A DNA stretch of 35,757 nt from Deltaproteobacteria bacterium (GTDB lineage Bacteria; Desulfobacterota; Syntrophia; Syntrophales; JAFGHS01). Positions 25,983-34,796 of the stretch are shown piece by piece; the stretch's first letter is position 1, and the number at the start of each line of letters is the position of its first letter. The stretch covers positions 1-35,757 of the forward strand of contig JAFGHS010000137.1 in NCBI GenBank assembly GCA_016930075.1, given 5' to 3'. Position numbers and translations under genes: made by a program. The notes under the pieces were generated by a model. That model did not search any database, was not told where the DNA came from, and saw nothing but the letters and a program-made list of their open reading frames with translations.

Positions 25983-28529
25983 TCATTTTTTCTTTTGATC
26001 AAAAGGGATATGCGAGGACAGCAAATCGGCAAATTGATCGGGCATAATGGGCTTACTGAAATAAAAACCCTGCATCTCGTCGCAGGAATGGTACTTTAAA
26101 AAGTTATTCTGAGCCTGCGTTTCCACGCCTTCGGCAACGATGGTCAGACTCAGCGTTTTTCCCATGGCAATGATCGCTTCTATGATCGCTCTATCCTCTT
26201 CATCGTCCGGGATGTTGCGAACAAAGGAACGGTCGACTTTTAATGTATCAATGGGAAAGTGCTTTATTTGGGCGAGGGAAGAATAGCCGGTGCCGAAATC
26301 GTCAAGAGCGAGACGGACGCCCAAATTTTTGATCTTGGATATAACGCCGATCATGCGGATGGGATTATGCATCACCATGCTTTCAGTGATTTCCAGCTCT
26401 AAAAGATTCGGCGACATGCCCGAATCCTTGAGGGCCTTTTCAATATCTTCCAACAGATTTTCGTCCGTAAGCTGACGGAGAGACAAATTGACCGCCATGC
26501 ATACAGGCGGCAGCCCCTTTCGCTGCCAGGCGACATTTTGCGCACAAGCCGTTTTTAATACCCATCTGCCGATGGGCACGATCGTGCCGGTTTCTTCAGC
26601 CACCGGAATAAATTGCGTCGGCGTTATAGAGCCCAGTATCGGATTATTCCAGCGCAGCAAGGCCTCCACGCCGGTGATGGCGTTTGTCTTGAAATCCAGC
26701 TTGGCCTGGTAGGCAAGGCTCAATTCGTTTCGTTCGAGGGCAAAGCGCAAATGCGTTTCCAGCGACAAACGTTCAATGGACTGCGGTTTAATGTCTTTGG
26801 AAAAAAACTGAAAATTATTTTTTCCTTCCTCTTTGGCAAAATACATGGCGATATCCGCATTTTTAAGCAGCGTTTGCTCGTCTTCGCCGTCCTTGGGATA
26901 GGTGCTGATGCCGATGCTTGCCGTTACGCGGCATTCTTCGCCCATAACGGTTATCGGTTTTATGGCGATGGACAGAATCTTGTGGGCAACCGTAGCAATC
27001 TGTTGGTTATCGCTGACCTCTTCAATCATGATAACGAACTCATCCCCTCCGAGACGGGCCACCACGTCCATGGCGCGCAGCGATTGCCGGAATCTTGCGG
27101 CCATTTCCTTAAGCAGCTGGTCGCCTGCCTCGTGCCCGAGGGTATCGTTGATAATTTTGAAGCGGTCCAGATCGATGAACATGACGGCAAATTGCTTTTT
27201 ATAGCGCTTTGCACTCCGAATCGTCTGGTTTAAAAGGTGGCTGAACATGGTGCGGTTGGGCAGGCCGGTCAGGCCGTCGTGTGTGGCCAGATACTCAATC
27301 TGCGCTTCCGCGAGTTTACGTTCGGTAATATCGCGGGCAATGCCCCGGAATCCGAGCGGCTCTCCCTGAGCATTTTGGATGAGAGATACGGATATTTCGT
27401 GGATGCCCTTTGTGCCATCCTTTTTGGTAATTTCCACGTCATATGCCGTAACGGGATTCTTTGTTCTGTACACTTCCCGAAATACCTGAATCAATGCCAG
27501 CAAAGATGTTTCATCCATGAACAGATCAGCGGCTTTTCCGACGATTTCTTCGCGGGTATAGCCGAGATTCCGGCACTCCGCATCATTAACAAAGCAAATT
27601 CTTCCTTCAAAATCAGCCTCAAAATAACCATCCGCCATTTGCTCGATGATGGAGCGGTATCTTTCCTCAGAATGACGCAAATCTTCTTCCATCTTTTTGC
27701 GTTCCGTAATATCGCGCGAAATGCAGCGGAATCCAATCGATTGCCCGTTGGCATCCTTCATCAGAGATACCGATAATTCATAGTCTCCGATCGTCCCGTC
27801 CTTTCGAACACCTTCTATCTCCAATGATTTTAAAGGCTTTCCCGTTTGATATACGTTAATGAAAGCCTTTGTTGTATTTTTTGCACTTTTTTCCGTGTGC
27901 AGCTTATGGAAGTCCATCCCGATGAGTTCTTCCCGGGGATATTTCATATGTTCGCAGATGACATCATTTACGAAAGTCCAGTTGCCCGCAAGATCCACCT
28001 CAACATATCCATCTTCGATGCTTTCGATAATGGTCCGGTATCTTTCTTCCGACTGCCGCAGCGCTTCTTCCATCCTCATGCGTTCGGTGACGTCCCGTGT
28101 AATTCCTCGAAATCCTTTGGGGCTGCCTGCCGTATCTTTTATCAGCGAGGCAGATATCTCGATCTGCCTTTTTGTTCCATCTTTCCTTATAATCTCATAG
28201 TCAAACAGACTGCCTTTTTGTCCTGTGTTAAATATAAGATTAAAAGCGTCAAAAGCCTTCCCGGCGTTTTTTTCATCCGTATATTGCCGGTTATTCATGC
28301 CGAGCAGTTCTTCTCTGGGGCAACCGTGTATTCGGCAAAGGGCATCGTTGACAAAGGTAAATTTGCCGGAAAGGTCAAGCTCAAAAAATCCGTCATATAG
28401 GTCTTCAATGACGTCCCGGTATGTTTCACCGGACGGGACAGCAGGTTCTTCCCCCGGAGCAGGTTTTGTTGCCGGCGTATGTTTAACTGCTGAGTGAGGT
28501 TTGGCTTTTGATTTATGTTTCACCGTCAT
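25983..28529 (-). CDS. PAS-PAS-PAS-GGDEF-EAL c-di-GMP turnover protein
   Basis: An 848-residue soluble protein for cyclic di-GMP synthesis and/or breakdown. After a basic, Pro-rich leader (1-35) come three PAS domains (about 38-155, 165-280, 290-405), each ending in a GFRxIxRDITER-type PAC segment and closely alike, so they look like tandem duplications. The GGDEF domain (about 415-575) has intact ARLGGDEFVIM and the inhibitory RxxD site RAMD just before it. The EAL domain (about 590-840) has EALLRW, the Asn in NLS, ELEITES, DDFGTGYSSL, LKVDRSF and EGVETQ, so both active sites look complete. There is no membrane segment; the PAS domains probably sense a cytoplasmic ligand or redox state. GGGAG precedes the ATG. 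It follows the DISM-GGDEF gene on the same strand after 126 bp. Confidence 0.95.
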   Translation of the reverse strand: MTVKHKSKAKPHSAVKHTPATKPAPGEEPAVPSGETYRDVIEDLYDGFFELDLSGKFTFVNDALCRIHGCPREELLGMNNRQYTDEKNAGKAFDAFNLIFNTGQKGSLFDYEIIRKDGTKRQIEISASLIKDTAGSPKGFRGITRDVTERMRMEEALRQSEERYRTIIESIEDGYVEVDLAGNWTFVNDVICEHMKYPREELIGMDFHKLHTEKSAKNTTKAFINVYQTGKPLKSLEIEGVRKDGTIGDYELSVSLMKDANGQSIGFRCISRDITERKKMEEDLRHSEERYRSIIEQMADGYFEADFEGRICFVNDAECRNLGYTREEIVGKAADLFMDETSLLALIQVFREVYRTKNPVTAYDVEITKKDGTKGIHEISVSLIQNAQGEPLGFRGIARDITERKLAEAQIEYLATHDGLTGLPNRTMFSHLLNQTIRSAKRYKKQFAVMFIDLDRFKIINDTLGHEAGDQLLKEMAARFRQSLRAMDVVARLGGDEFVIMIEEVSDNQQIATVAHKILSIAIKPITVMGEECRVTASIGISTYPKDGEDEQTLLKNADIAMYFAKEEGKNNFQFFSKDIKPQSIERLSLETHLRFALERNELSLAYQAKLDFKTNAITGVEALLRWNNPILGSITPTQFIPVAEETGTIVPIGRWVLKTACAQNVAWQRKGLPPVCMAVNLSLRQLTDENLLEDIEKALKDSGMSPNLLELEITESMVMHNPIRMIGVISKIKNLGVRLALDDFGTGYSSLAQIKHFPIDTLKVDRSFVRNIPDDEEDRAIIEAIIAMGKTLSLTIVAEGVETQAQNNFLKYHSCDEMQGFYFSKPIMPDQFADLLSSHIPFDQKKK

Positions 28530-28655
28530 ATTAAACTCCCATGCACTGTCATGTTTTTAAGGGAAAACAAGGATGACGACAACCTGTTCATGAAAAGCAG
28601 CAGCATTGTACATGATCTGTAAGCAATTGATAAGAAAATATATGCGGCTGATGAA

Positions 28656-30566
28656 TCACATATCCCCGTAAGGCGTGCCGGGGCTGTCTTTGGTTGACCC
28701 GATCATGGCCGACTCAAGGCGGTTGCGGCCGTTTTGTTTGGCCCGATACAAACATTCGTCGGCGAGTTTGAGCAGTTCCTGATGGTCATCGCGATCACCC
28801 GGAATGCAGGAGGCCACGCCGATGCTTACCGTAATCGTCACCTTGTTTTCCTGATCTTCGATAGAGGATTCGTTAAATGTCCTGATAATTTGCTCCGCCA
28901 TATTCACGGCGCCCGGCAGGGATGTTTCGGGAAGCAGGACAACAAATTCCTCCCCGCCGTAACGCGCCGCCATGTCCTGGGGACGTTTCATGCTGTCGCG
29001 GATCCATTTTCCCGTCTCGATCAGACAAGTATCGCCAAAAGGATGGCCATACGTATCGTTCACTTTTTTAAAATGATCAAGATCAAGGACTAAAACGGAG
29101 ATCGGCTTCGTTTCCCTGAATGCCCGTTTATATTCCTTTGCAAATATTTCATCGAAATACCGGCGGTTATAGAGTTGCGTCAGAGCATCCCGGATGCTTA
29201 TTTCCTGCAATTGCGCATTGGCTTTTTCCAGTTCCAGCGTCCGTTTGCGCACCCGCTGGTCAAGTTCTACATTCAATTCAATTTGCGTCAGGAGCAATCG
29301 CTTGTGGGTTTCAGCCGATTCATGCTCCGCCTGAATTCGGAGATCCCGATCCTTGTTCATGCGATGGGACAACGCAAAAGCGTTAAAGATGCACATCATG
29401 ACCGATCCGATGGAGGCGCTGTTTAAAGAAATGATGCTTGAGGAGATCACGCCGTTTTTTTCCATAATGCCGATCAACAGACCGATGGTGAAAAAAATCC
29501 CGGCAAAAAAAGTGTATTTGGCCGCGCCATAGCCGTCGGCCATGCGATACACCTGACTGATAATAATCCATCCACTTGTCAATACGCTAAGAAACATCAA
29601 CAGCTTGATGGCGAAGGCATAAGGCGTAAAAAGACCCACGATGGCGGCAAAAACCGAAGCATATGCGAGATATTTCAAACCCTTGTCAAGAAAAGGCCGA
29701 TGTTCCTTCGTCAACAGAATGCCGCGCGTAAAAAAGCATGAGAAGAATATTCCGGTGCCGAAGCCGAGCAGGATGCCTTTATTTGTCCATGCCGTCTGTT
29801 CAGGCCAGAGGAAGTGAAACAGGTATCCGTTGATGGATGCCAAGCCGAACAAAATGGAAAAAACGAAGACGGCATAGGTGAAAAAGGTGTTTTCTCTGAG
29901 AGACAAAAAGAGCATGAAGTGATACGCCCCGATAATGAACAGCGTGCCGAAAACGATCCCCATGAGGAGAGATTCTTTTTGGTCCTTTTCCTGAAAAGCC
30001 GCCGCCGACCACAGATGAATCGGTATGGACATAGACGCCGTTGACGCCACGCGCAGGATGATGAGTTGCCGCTCTCCGGGAACCATTTCGAGCGGTATCA
30101 GAAAATGGGTATGTTGGACGGGGCGATAACTGAAAACCTTGTCGGCGCCCAGTTCAAATTTTTGTTTCAGTTTACCGCCCTGCAGTTCGTAAGCCGTCAC
30201 CGAATCCAGCAATGGGTTGGCGATTTCCAGCAATAAATGCATATCGGCAATGGACCAGTTTTTTATCTCAAACCGGATCCAGTAAACGGATCGCGTATAA
30301 CCAAAACTGAGGCCGCTTTTATCGGACGGCCGCCACGGCAGGTCGGTATTCCCCATAATTCCGGATAATTCGAGGCTGCCGTCCGCATCCTCTACATACT
30401 CCAGTTGATTATCCAATTTGAAATGATTAAAATCCGACTCCAGATATATTGTCTTGCCGAAAGCGGGATTCCACGCCGGCGCCAGGGCGATAACGAGCAG
30501 AAAACCGATAAAAGCCGCCCCGATTTTGGAGGACAGATATGTCATATTTAGCGCTTTTTTTCCCAT
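28656..30566 (-). CDS. Membrane diguanylate cyclase, 7TMR-DISM sensor with GGDEF domain
   Basis: A 636-residue membrane protein that probably makes cyclic di-GMP in response to an outside signal. An N-terminal signal segment (SSKIGAAFIGFLLVIALAP) leads to a periplasmic 7TMR-DISM extracellular domain (about 40-190, with TRSVYWIRFEIKNWS), then seven membrane helices (about 200-400), a coiled coil (IELNVELDQRVRKRTLELEKANAQL), and a GGDEF domain with DALTQLYNRRYFDE and ARYGGEEFVVLLPE. RxxD (RPQD) precedes the active site, so product inhibition is expected. The start is uncertain: ATGs at 30566 and 30545 and a GTG at 30641 are in frame, none with a clear ribosome-binding site. I use 30566. It is divergent from the DEAD-box helicase gene. 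Confidence 0.92.
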   Translation of the reverse strand: MGKKALNMTYLSSKIGAAFIGFLLVIALAPAWNPAFGKTIYLESDFNHFKLDNQLEYVEDADGSLELSGIMGNTDLPWRPSDKSGLSFGYTRSVYWIRFEIKNWSIADMHLLLEIANPLLDSVTAYELQGGKLKQKFELGADKVFSYRPVQHTHFLIPLEMVPGERQLIILRVASTASMSIPIHLWSAAAFQEKDQKESLLMGIVFGTLFIIGAYHFMLFLSLRENTFFTYAVFVFSILFGLASINGYLFHFLWPEQTAWTNKGILLGFGTGIFFSCFFTRGILLTKEHRPFLDKGLKYLAYASVFAAIVGLFTPYAFAIKLLMFLSVLTSGWIIISQVYRMADGYGAAKYTFFAGIFFTIGLLIGIMEKNGVISSSIISLNSASIGSVMMCIFNAFALSHRMNKDRDLRIQAEHESAETHKRLLLTQIELNVELDQRVRKRTLELEKANAQLQEISIRDALTQLYNRRYFDEIFAKEYKRAFRETKPISVLVLDLDHFKKVNDTYGHPFGDTCLIETGKWIRDSMKRPQDMAARYGGEEFVVLLPETSLPGAVNMAEQIIRTFNESSIEDQENKVTITVSIGVASCIPGDRDDHQELLKLADECLYRAKQNGRNRLESAMIGSTKDSPGTPYGDM

Positions 30567-30772
30567 GCTACTATTATTCAGGTATATTGAAAAATCGTCA
30601 AGGCTATTCTTCAGCAAAACCTTTCCATGCCGTTTCTTCACGCTTGGTGTTGTCTTGCAGCAGATTTGCCTGCCGGCTTGTTATGGGGATGCTCCACGCC
30701 CTTTTTTTCGATTGCGTTTATCCCGATTCAACGATATTTAACATCCAATATTTACAGCATTTCAGAGGTGTT

Positions 30773-32017
30773 ATGAAGTTTGATAAATATCATATCTCAG
30801 AAGCCATAAAACAGAACCTGGCGCAACTCGGTTTTAAAAGACCGACGGATATCCAGTTCAAATCCATCCCGTCCATCCTGAAGGGGGAAGACGTTCTGGC
30901 CATCGCCCAGACGGGAACTGGTAAAACGGCGGCATTTGCCATTCCTTTGATCGATATGATCCACCGGGGAAAAAGCAGTAAGCGCGATAGGGGCATCAAA
31001 TGCCTTGTCATGGTGCCGACCCGTGAACTGGCCATGCAGATCGGCGAGGTCTTTGCAAGCATCGCGAAACATACCAAGGTGAAGGCGTTTGCTCTCATCG
31101 GCGGCGTCGAACAGGATGCACAGCTTAAGAAGCTGCAGGAAGGCATCGATATTCTGATTGCCACGCCGGGACGCATGTTTGATCTCATCCATCAGGGCTA
31201 CATCAACCTCACACATATCGAGACGCTGGTCCTGGATGAAGCCGATCATATGCTGGATCTGGGCTTCATCAAAGACATTCAAGATGTAAAAAAAAGGCTC
31301 ACAAGAAAACATCAGACCCTTTTCTTCTCGGCAACCATCAATCCGGAAATTAAGAAACTGGCCTTCTCTCAGGTTAAAAGCACCGCCATCCGCATTCAAA
31401 TATCCCCCGATGACCCCGTGGCCGCCAATGTCTCACACGCCGTCATGTTTGTAGAAATGGATGATAAGCGTTTTTTTCTGGAGAGCTTTATCAGGGAACA
31501 TCCCGAGAGCAAAATCATCATCTTTGTGAGAACCCGTGTCCGCGCGGAGCGGGTGGCAAAGGCCATGGAGCGCGTTTCGATCCCCTCGATCACGATCCAC
31601 GGCGAGAAAGATCAGGGTGAACGGTCCGAGGCAATGAGAAAGTTCAAAGAGGGCGAATGTCAGATCCTGATTGCCACCGACGTCAGCGCGCGCGGCATTG
31701 ATATTCCGGATGTGAACTATGTGATCAATTATGATTTGCCCGAAAAGGCGGAGAACTATGTCCACCGCGTGGGAAGAACCGGACGGGGCGTCAATAAGGG
31801 CATTGCGCTTTCATTTTGCAGTGAAGACGAGAAAGAGCGCCTTTCCGAGATCCAGCAGTTTCTGAATAAAGAGATTGAAGTGATCAAGCTCGGCAAAAAA
31901 GATTATGCGCGCACTCTCGACATTGCCAAAAAGAACACGGAAACCGACGTCCAGGCGCTGATCGCAGACCATGAGGCCTGGCTGAAGACAAAAAAGAGGA
32001 AAACCGCCCGGAAATAG
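30773..32017 (+). CDS. DEAD-box ATP-dependent RNA helicase (RhlE-like)
   Basis: A 414-residue RNA helicase that remodels RNA or ribonucleoprotein complexes using ATP. Motifs run in order: Q motif GFKRPTDIQ (20-28), Walker A AQTGTGKT (45-52), PTRELA, TPGR, DEAD (LVLDEADHMLD), SAT (FFSATINPE), TDVSARGID and HRVGRTGR. A short basic tail WLKTKKRKTARK may bind RNA. The ATG at 30773 has AGAGG just upstream; an earlier in-frame start at 30539 gives a non-conserved leader and overlaps the divergent gene. The last 13 codons, including the stop, and 38 bp beyond are copied at 33480-33558. Assignment to RhlE rather than another DEAD-box group is by general resemblance. Confidence 0.95.
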   Translation: MKFDKYHISEAIKQNLAQLGFKRPTDIQFKSIPSILKGEDVLAIAQTGTGKTAAFAIPLIDMIHRGKSSKRDRGIKCLVMVPTRELAMQIGEVFASIAKHTKVKAFALIGGVEQDAQLKKLQEGIDILIATPGRMFDLIHQGYINLTHIETLVLDEADHMLDLGFIKDIQDVKKRLTRKHQTLFFSATINPEIKKLAFSQVKSTAIRIQISPDDPVAANVSHAVMFVEMDDKRFFLESFIREHPESKIIIFVRTRVRAERVAKAMERVSIPSITIHGEKDQGERSEAMRKFKEGECQILIATDVSARGIDIPDVNYVINYDLPEKAENYVHRVGRTGRGVNKGIALSFCSEDEKERLSEIQQFLNKEIEVIKLGKKDYARTLDIAKKNTETDVQALIADHEAWLKTKKRKTARK

Positions 32018-32056
32018 CAAGGGGCCGCCGGCCCGATTTAGGCGTTAAGATTTATC
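31978..32056. repeat. 79-bp direct repeat, copy 1 (helicase 3' end)
   Basis: This copy covers the last codons of the DEAD-box helicase gene, its stop and 39 bp beyond, and contains a short GGGCC-GCC-GGCCC dyad. It matches 33480-33558 in the same orientation at 76 of 79 positions. The two copies bracket the DUF4143 ATPase gene. A repeat that includes and preserves the 3' end of a host gene is the pattern left by elements that integrate at gene ends. Confidence 0.92.
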
Positions 32057-32069
32057 ATGCGGCGATTAT

Positions 32070-33308
32070 CTATCCGGTTAGCATCAGGAACCGGGTTGCG
32101 GGAATCACCGCGCGGTTTCCCGGAAAAATCTCAACTTTCTGACAGTTGTGCACGATCTGGTAATAGGGAAGGGACAGTTGCCTGCTGAAATAAATCCCCC
32201 CTTTGCTTATATCGCAGTCGGATTTCTTGGCCTCAAACAAGGCAACCGGTTTGTTATTTTTGACCAGGACAAAATCCATTTCCTGTTTTTCCTTGTTTCG
32301 GATGTGCATAATTTCAAAGGTTCCCTGACCGATTTCCGTCAACCGCGCGGCCATTTTGATCAAGCTCACGGCCAGAAGGTTTTCGAAACGGCATCCGGCA
32401 TCCGGCACATTCGACCAGTCAAAGAAATAAAGTTTGTTTTCCTTCTTAATCGACCTGATAACGTTTCTATGCCAGGGGCGCAGCGTAAAAACCAGATAGA
32501 TCGCCTGAAGGACATCCAACCAGCGGGTTATCGTCGCATGGTGATAACCAATATCTTCCGCAATGGAATTGATGCTCAGCAATGATCCGACCTTGGACGG
32601 CAGGAGCTCAAGAAGTTGCTCGATGCCTTTGATATCTGATATCCGGGACAGATCCCGGATGTCTTCTTTGCTCAGAAGCGATTGATATTCCCTATTCCAT
32701 CGATTATAAAAGCGCGTGGAGTTTTTTAAAAAGGGTTCAGGAAAACCGCTCAAAGAAAGCAGGGTGTCAAGTTTTTCTTCCGTATTTTCTGTTTTTATCT
32801 GCCTTGCGGCATCTGCCAGTTTATCCACCGCCGACAACGGCGCATCGTCCATCAGAACATGCGAAAAGTCATTGATTGCTTCCGGTAAACCGACAGGCAG
32901 CATTTGATAGGAGAAATAACGCCCGACCAGGGAATCGCCTGATTTACGATACCATCCCAGGCGGGCGCTGCCCGTTACAAGCAAAGTCATTTTTTCTTTA
33001 TTGGCATCATAAATCCCCTTGAGAATGTTTCGCCAGTTTTTCAGTTTGTGAATTTCATCAAAAACAAGCGGGAGCGGTCTTTTACCTGACCGGGAATCCA
33101 TGATATTTTTAAAAAAAAGAGGATTTCTTTTATATTCTTTAACAACGGATGGATCATCCCAGTTGAAATAAAGATCGTCCGCACCCTGCCCGGAAAGCCA
33201 GTTTTGGGCAAAGGTTGTTTTGCCGATCTGACGCGGCCCCGTGAGAAATATCATTTTCCCCGCGTTCATTTCTGGGTCGAATATGTATTGCTTGACCAGC
33301 CGTTCCAT
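32070..33308 (-). CDS. AAA-family ATPase with DUF4143 domain
   Basis: A 412-residue protein of the AAA_14/DUF4143 family, common in bacteria and archaea with many lineage-specific copies and no settled function. It has Walker A GPRQIGKT (24-31), Walker B LVFDE (81-85) and a sensor-like TGSAR (112-116), then a winged-helix-like region (about 235-275: SINSIAEDIGYHHATITRWLDVL). The C-terminal region shows a PD-(D/E)xK-like pattern: Asp345 in EMDFVLV, and Glu359 and Lys361 in LFEAKKS. The ATG at 33308 has no Shine-Dalgarno sequence and lies just 8 bp from TATAAT on its strand, so leaderless expression is possible. It is the only gene between two 79-bp direct repeats, converges with the helicase gene, and appears more AT-rich than its neighbours, suggesting transfer. 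Confidence 0.92.
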   Translation of the reverse strand: MERLVKQYIFDPEMNAGKMIFLTGPRQIGKTTFAQNWLSGQGADDLYFNWDDPSVVKEYKRNPLFFKNIMDSRSGKRPLPLVFDEIHKLKNWRNILKGIYDANKEKMTLLVTGSARLGWYRKSGDSLVGRYFSYQMLPVGLPEAINDFSHVLMDDAPLSAVDKLADAARQIKTENTEEKLDTLLSLSGFPEPFLKNSTRFYNRWNREYQSLLSKEDIRDLSRISDIKGIEQLLELLPSKVGSLLSINSIAEDIGYHHATITRWLDVLQAIYLVFTLRPWHRNVIRSIKKENKLYFFDWSNVPDAGCRFENLLAVSLIKMAARLTEIGQGTFEIMHIRNKEKQEMDFVLVKNNKPVALFEAKKSDCDISKGGIYFSRQLSLPYYQIVHNCQKVEIFPGNRAVIPATRFLMLTG

Positions 33309-33326
33309 GCGACCAAATTATATTGA

Positions 33327-33372
33327 TATGTAAAAAAGTCAAGACTAATTTACACAACTATGTAAAAAAGTC
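33327..33372 (-). promoter_or_regulatory. Paired 14-bp direct repeats upstream of the DUF4143 ATPase gene
   Basis: TATGTAAAAAAGTC occurs at 33327-33340 and again at 33359-33372, exactly 32 bp apart, or about three helical turns. On the gene's strand the proximal copy reads GACTTTTTTACATA and overlaps a TTGACT that could be a -35 box; TATAAT follows after 14 bp, a short spacer. The equal phase suggests an operator for a regulator that binds one face of DNA, perhaps the ATPase itself. Confidence 0.5.
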
Positions 33373-33479
33373 GGATTCGTCAGAAGGAAAAAGGTCTTTA
33401 TGGGATGTTGTTAACGTATTAATTACACGGTAATTTATTTTAAATATTAATAACTTAACAAAGCCCCGTCCCCCGATTA

Positions 33480-33558
33480 CTGGCTGAAGACAAAAAAGAG
33501 GAAAACCGCCCGGAAATAGAAAGGGACCGCCGGCCCGATTTAGGCGATAAGATTTATC
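33480..33558. repeat. 79-bp direct repeat, copy 2
   Basis: This is a near copy (76 of 79) of 31978-32056, including codons for WLKTKKRKTARK and the stop, but detached from any helicase gene. It lies upstream of the ATPase gene. One of its three differences falls in the GGGCC dyad and weakens it. The displaced 3' end is the strongest sign of an insertion next to the helicase. Confidence 0.92.
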
Positions 33559-33626
33559 GGGAATTCAGTCATTTTATATAGTTCTGGACTCCCGCCTCCG
33601 CGGGAGTGACAGGATTTTCAACTTCT

Positions 33627-33649
33627 AAGGAAGTTAACGAAACTTCCTT
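33627..33649. terminator. Possible terminator hairpin downstream of the secreted-protein gene
   Basis: AAGGAAGTT (33627-33635), loop AACGA, and AACTTCCTT (33641-33649) form a perfect 9-bp stem. It lies about 60 bp past the stop of the minus-strand gene ending at 33711. The stem is AT-rich and the T-run is weak on both strands, so this is a tentative call. Confidence 0.35.
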
Positions 33650-33710
33650 TCTGATTTAGAGTCGCCGAAGGCGGCATGAATCGCTTTTTACGATCTCGTC
33701 AATAACAGTC

Positions 33711-34583
33711 CTACGGCAAACGATTAAAAGTATCTGGAAAATTCGGGAGCCAATAGGGTTGCCATCCTTGATCAATAATGCGCTTGTGAAAAGATGCCCT
33801 GTCAATAACCACGATCTTCTTTTTTCCTGAAAAGACCGTATAAAAGAAACCGCCCGGATAATATTCCATGACGAAAGATTTTGAATCAGGTGACCAAGGC
33901 ATTTTGGTATAATGGTAATATTCTGCAAAGTCGCGCGGTTTTCTCTGAAACAGCTTTAACTCATGTCCTGTATGATTCTCTCTTACAACGAGAGCTTGCG
34001 ACCAGTAATCAGAGCCAATCCATATCAAGGCATGCCGGCTGTCATAAGATATCGCCGGGACAGCTTCACGCTCCCGCGGGAATTCATTATTCAAAGCTGC
34101 GTAATCTCCAATGCCGAGAACTTTGACAATACTGAGATTTCCTGAAGCAAGATCAAATCTCGCAATTTGAAGGATGGCCCGGGCTGCGCAACCATTCAGT
34201 TCATCACCTTCTCCGCATGCGCGCCCGCCATTGTCCGACCTTACCTCTCGGGTTACATAAAAGGTTTCATTGGAAATCCACTTTCCTGAAAGCCAATCGG
34301 CATGAGACGACTCAACGGTTCTTGCCGTTGCTTTTTTTAAGTCATAGAGGGTCAGCCAACAGGTATCTTTGTCGATGCAACCATTATGGAAGACCATCAT
34401 TTTGTCTGCGCCGGGAGAAACCGTAAAACCTATGGCAGCGTTTTGAATGACACGCGGACGAAACCCGTCCACGGTTGCTGCAAAAATTTTTGAAGAAGAC
34501 CGCTCATGATAGACAATTGCATCGCGAGCTAAAGCATAACCCGTGAAATGGATCACCAGAATGAAGCTTAAAATAAATTTCAT
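33711..34583 (-). CDS. Secreted protein with TolB/WD40-like propeller features, function unknown
   Basis: A 290-residue protein with a clear signal peptide (MKFILSFILVIHFTGYALA, cleavage probably before RDA), hence periplasmic or secreted. The mature part has short blocks ending in W-S-P-D-S-K-S (MPWSPDSKSFVMEYY) and repeated beta-strand segments such as IVYHERSSSKIFAATVDG and FTVSPGADKMMVFHNG, typical of TolB-like or WD40-like beta-propellers. Four cysteines (CIDKDTC, ACGEGDELNGC) may form disulfides. The ATG at 34583 has AGGAG 11 bp upstream; a GTG at 34595 sits too near that site. I recognise no named family. It has no close partner: gaps of over 200 bp separate it from the hydrolase gene upstream and more from the ATPase gene downstream. 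Confidence 0.75.
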   Translation of the reverse strand: MKFILSFILVIHFTGYALARDAIVYHERSSSKIFAATVDGFRPRVIQNAAIGFTVSPGADKMMVFHNGCIDKDTCWLTLYDLKKATARTVESSHADWLSGKWISNETFYVTREVRSDNGGRACGEGDELNGCAARAILQIARFDLASGNLSIVKVLGIGDYAALNNEFPREREAVPAISYDSRHALIWIGSDYWSQALVVRENHTGHELKLFQRKPRDFAEYYHYTKMPWSPDSKSFVMEYYPGGFFYTVFSGKKKIVVIDRASFHKRIIDQGWQPYWLPNFPDTFNRLP

Positions 34584-34796
34584 ATTTCTAATCACTCCTG
34601 TTTAGGAATCATTTTCATTAGTCTGCAACAGCATATGTCCTTCAAACACCGTCAATATTTCCATTTTGAAAGATACTATTTGATGCATATACGCTTCGCA
34701 TAACCGTCCGACAACGGAACGCAGCAGATTTGCCAGGCCGAGATAATGTAGTGGTTAGATGAATTTTATAATTTTATGGATGTCCTTTCTATGCCC

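Larger units (their letters stand above)
33309..33710. other. 402-bp intergenic region with repeats and hairpins, no gene
   Basis: Reading left to right, this holds the ATPase upstream region with two 14-bp direct repeats (33327-33372), an AT-rich stretch (about 33410-33465), copy 2 of the 79-bp repeat (33480-33558), a GC-rich hairpin ACTCCCGC-CTCC-GCGGGAGT (33588-33607) of the dispersed CCCGC type, and a second dyad at 33627-33649. No ORF here has coding character. Confidence 0.7.

Noticed and set aside
30539..30772. An N-terminal extension of the DEAD-box helicase starting at 30539
   Set aside because: The extension is not conserved in character, is Cys/Tyr-rich and overlaps the divergent cyclase start. 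AGAGG precedes the ATG at 30773.
34584..34620. Fur-box-like AATGAAAATGATTCC upstream of the secreted-protein gene
   Set aside because: The match to the Fur consensus is partial and without clear symmetry, and nothing in the protein suggests iron use.
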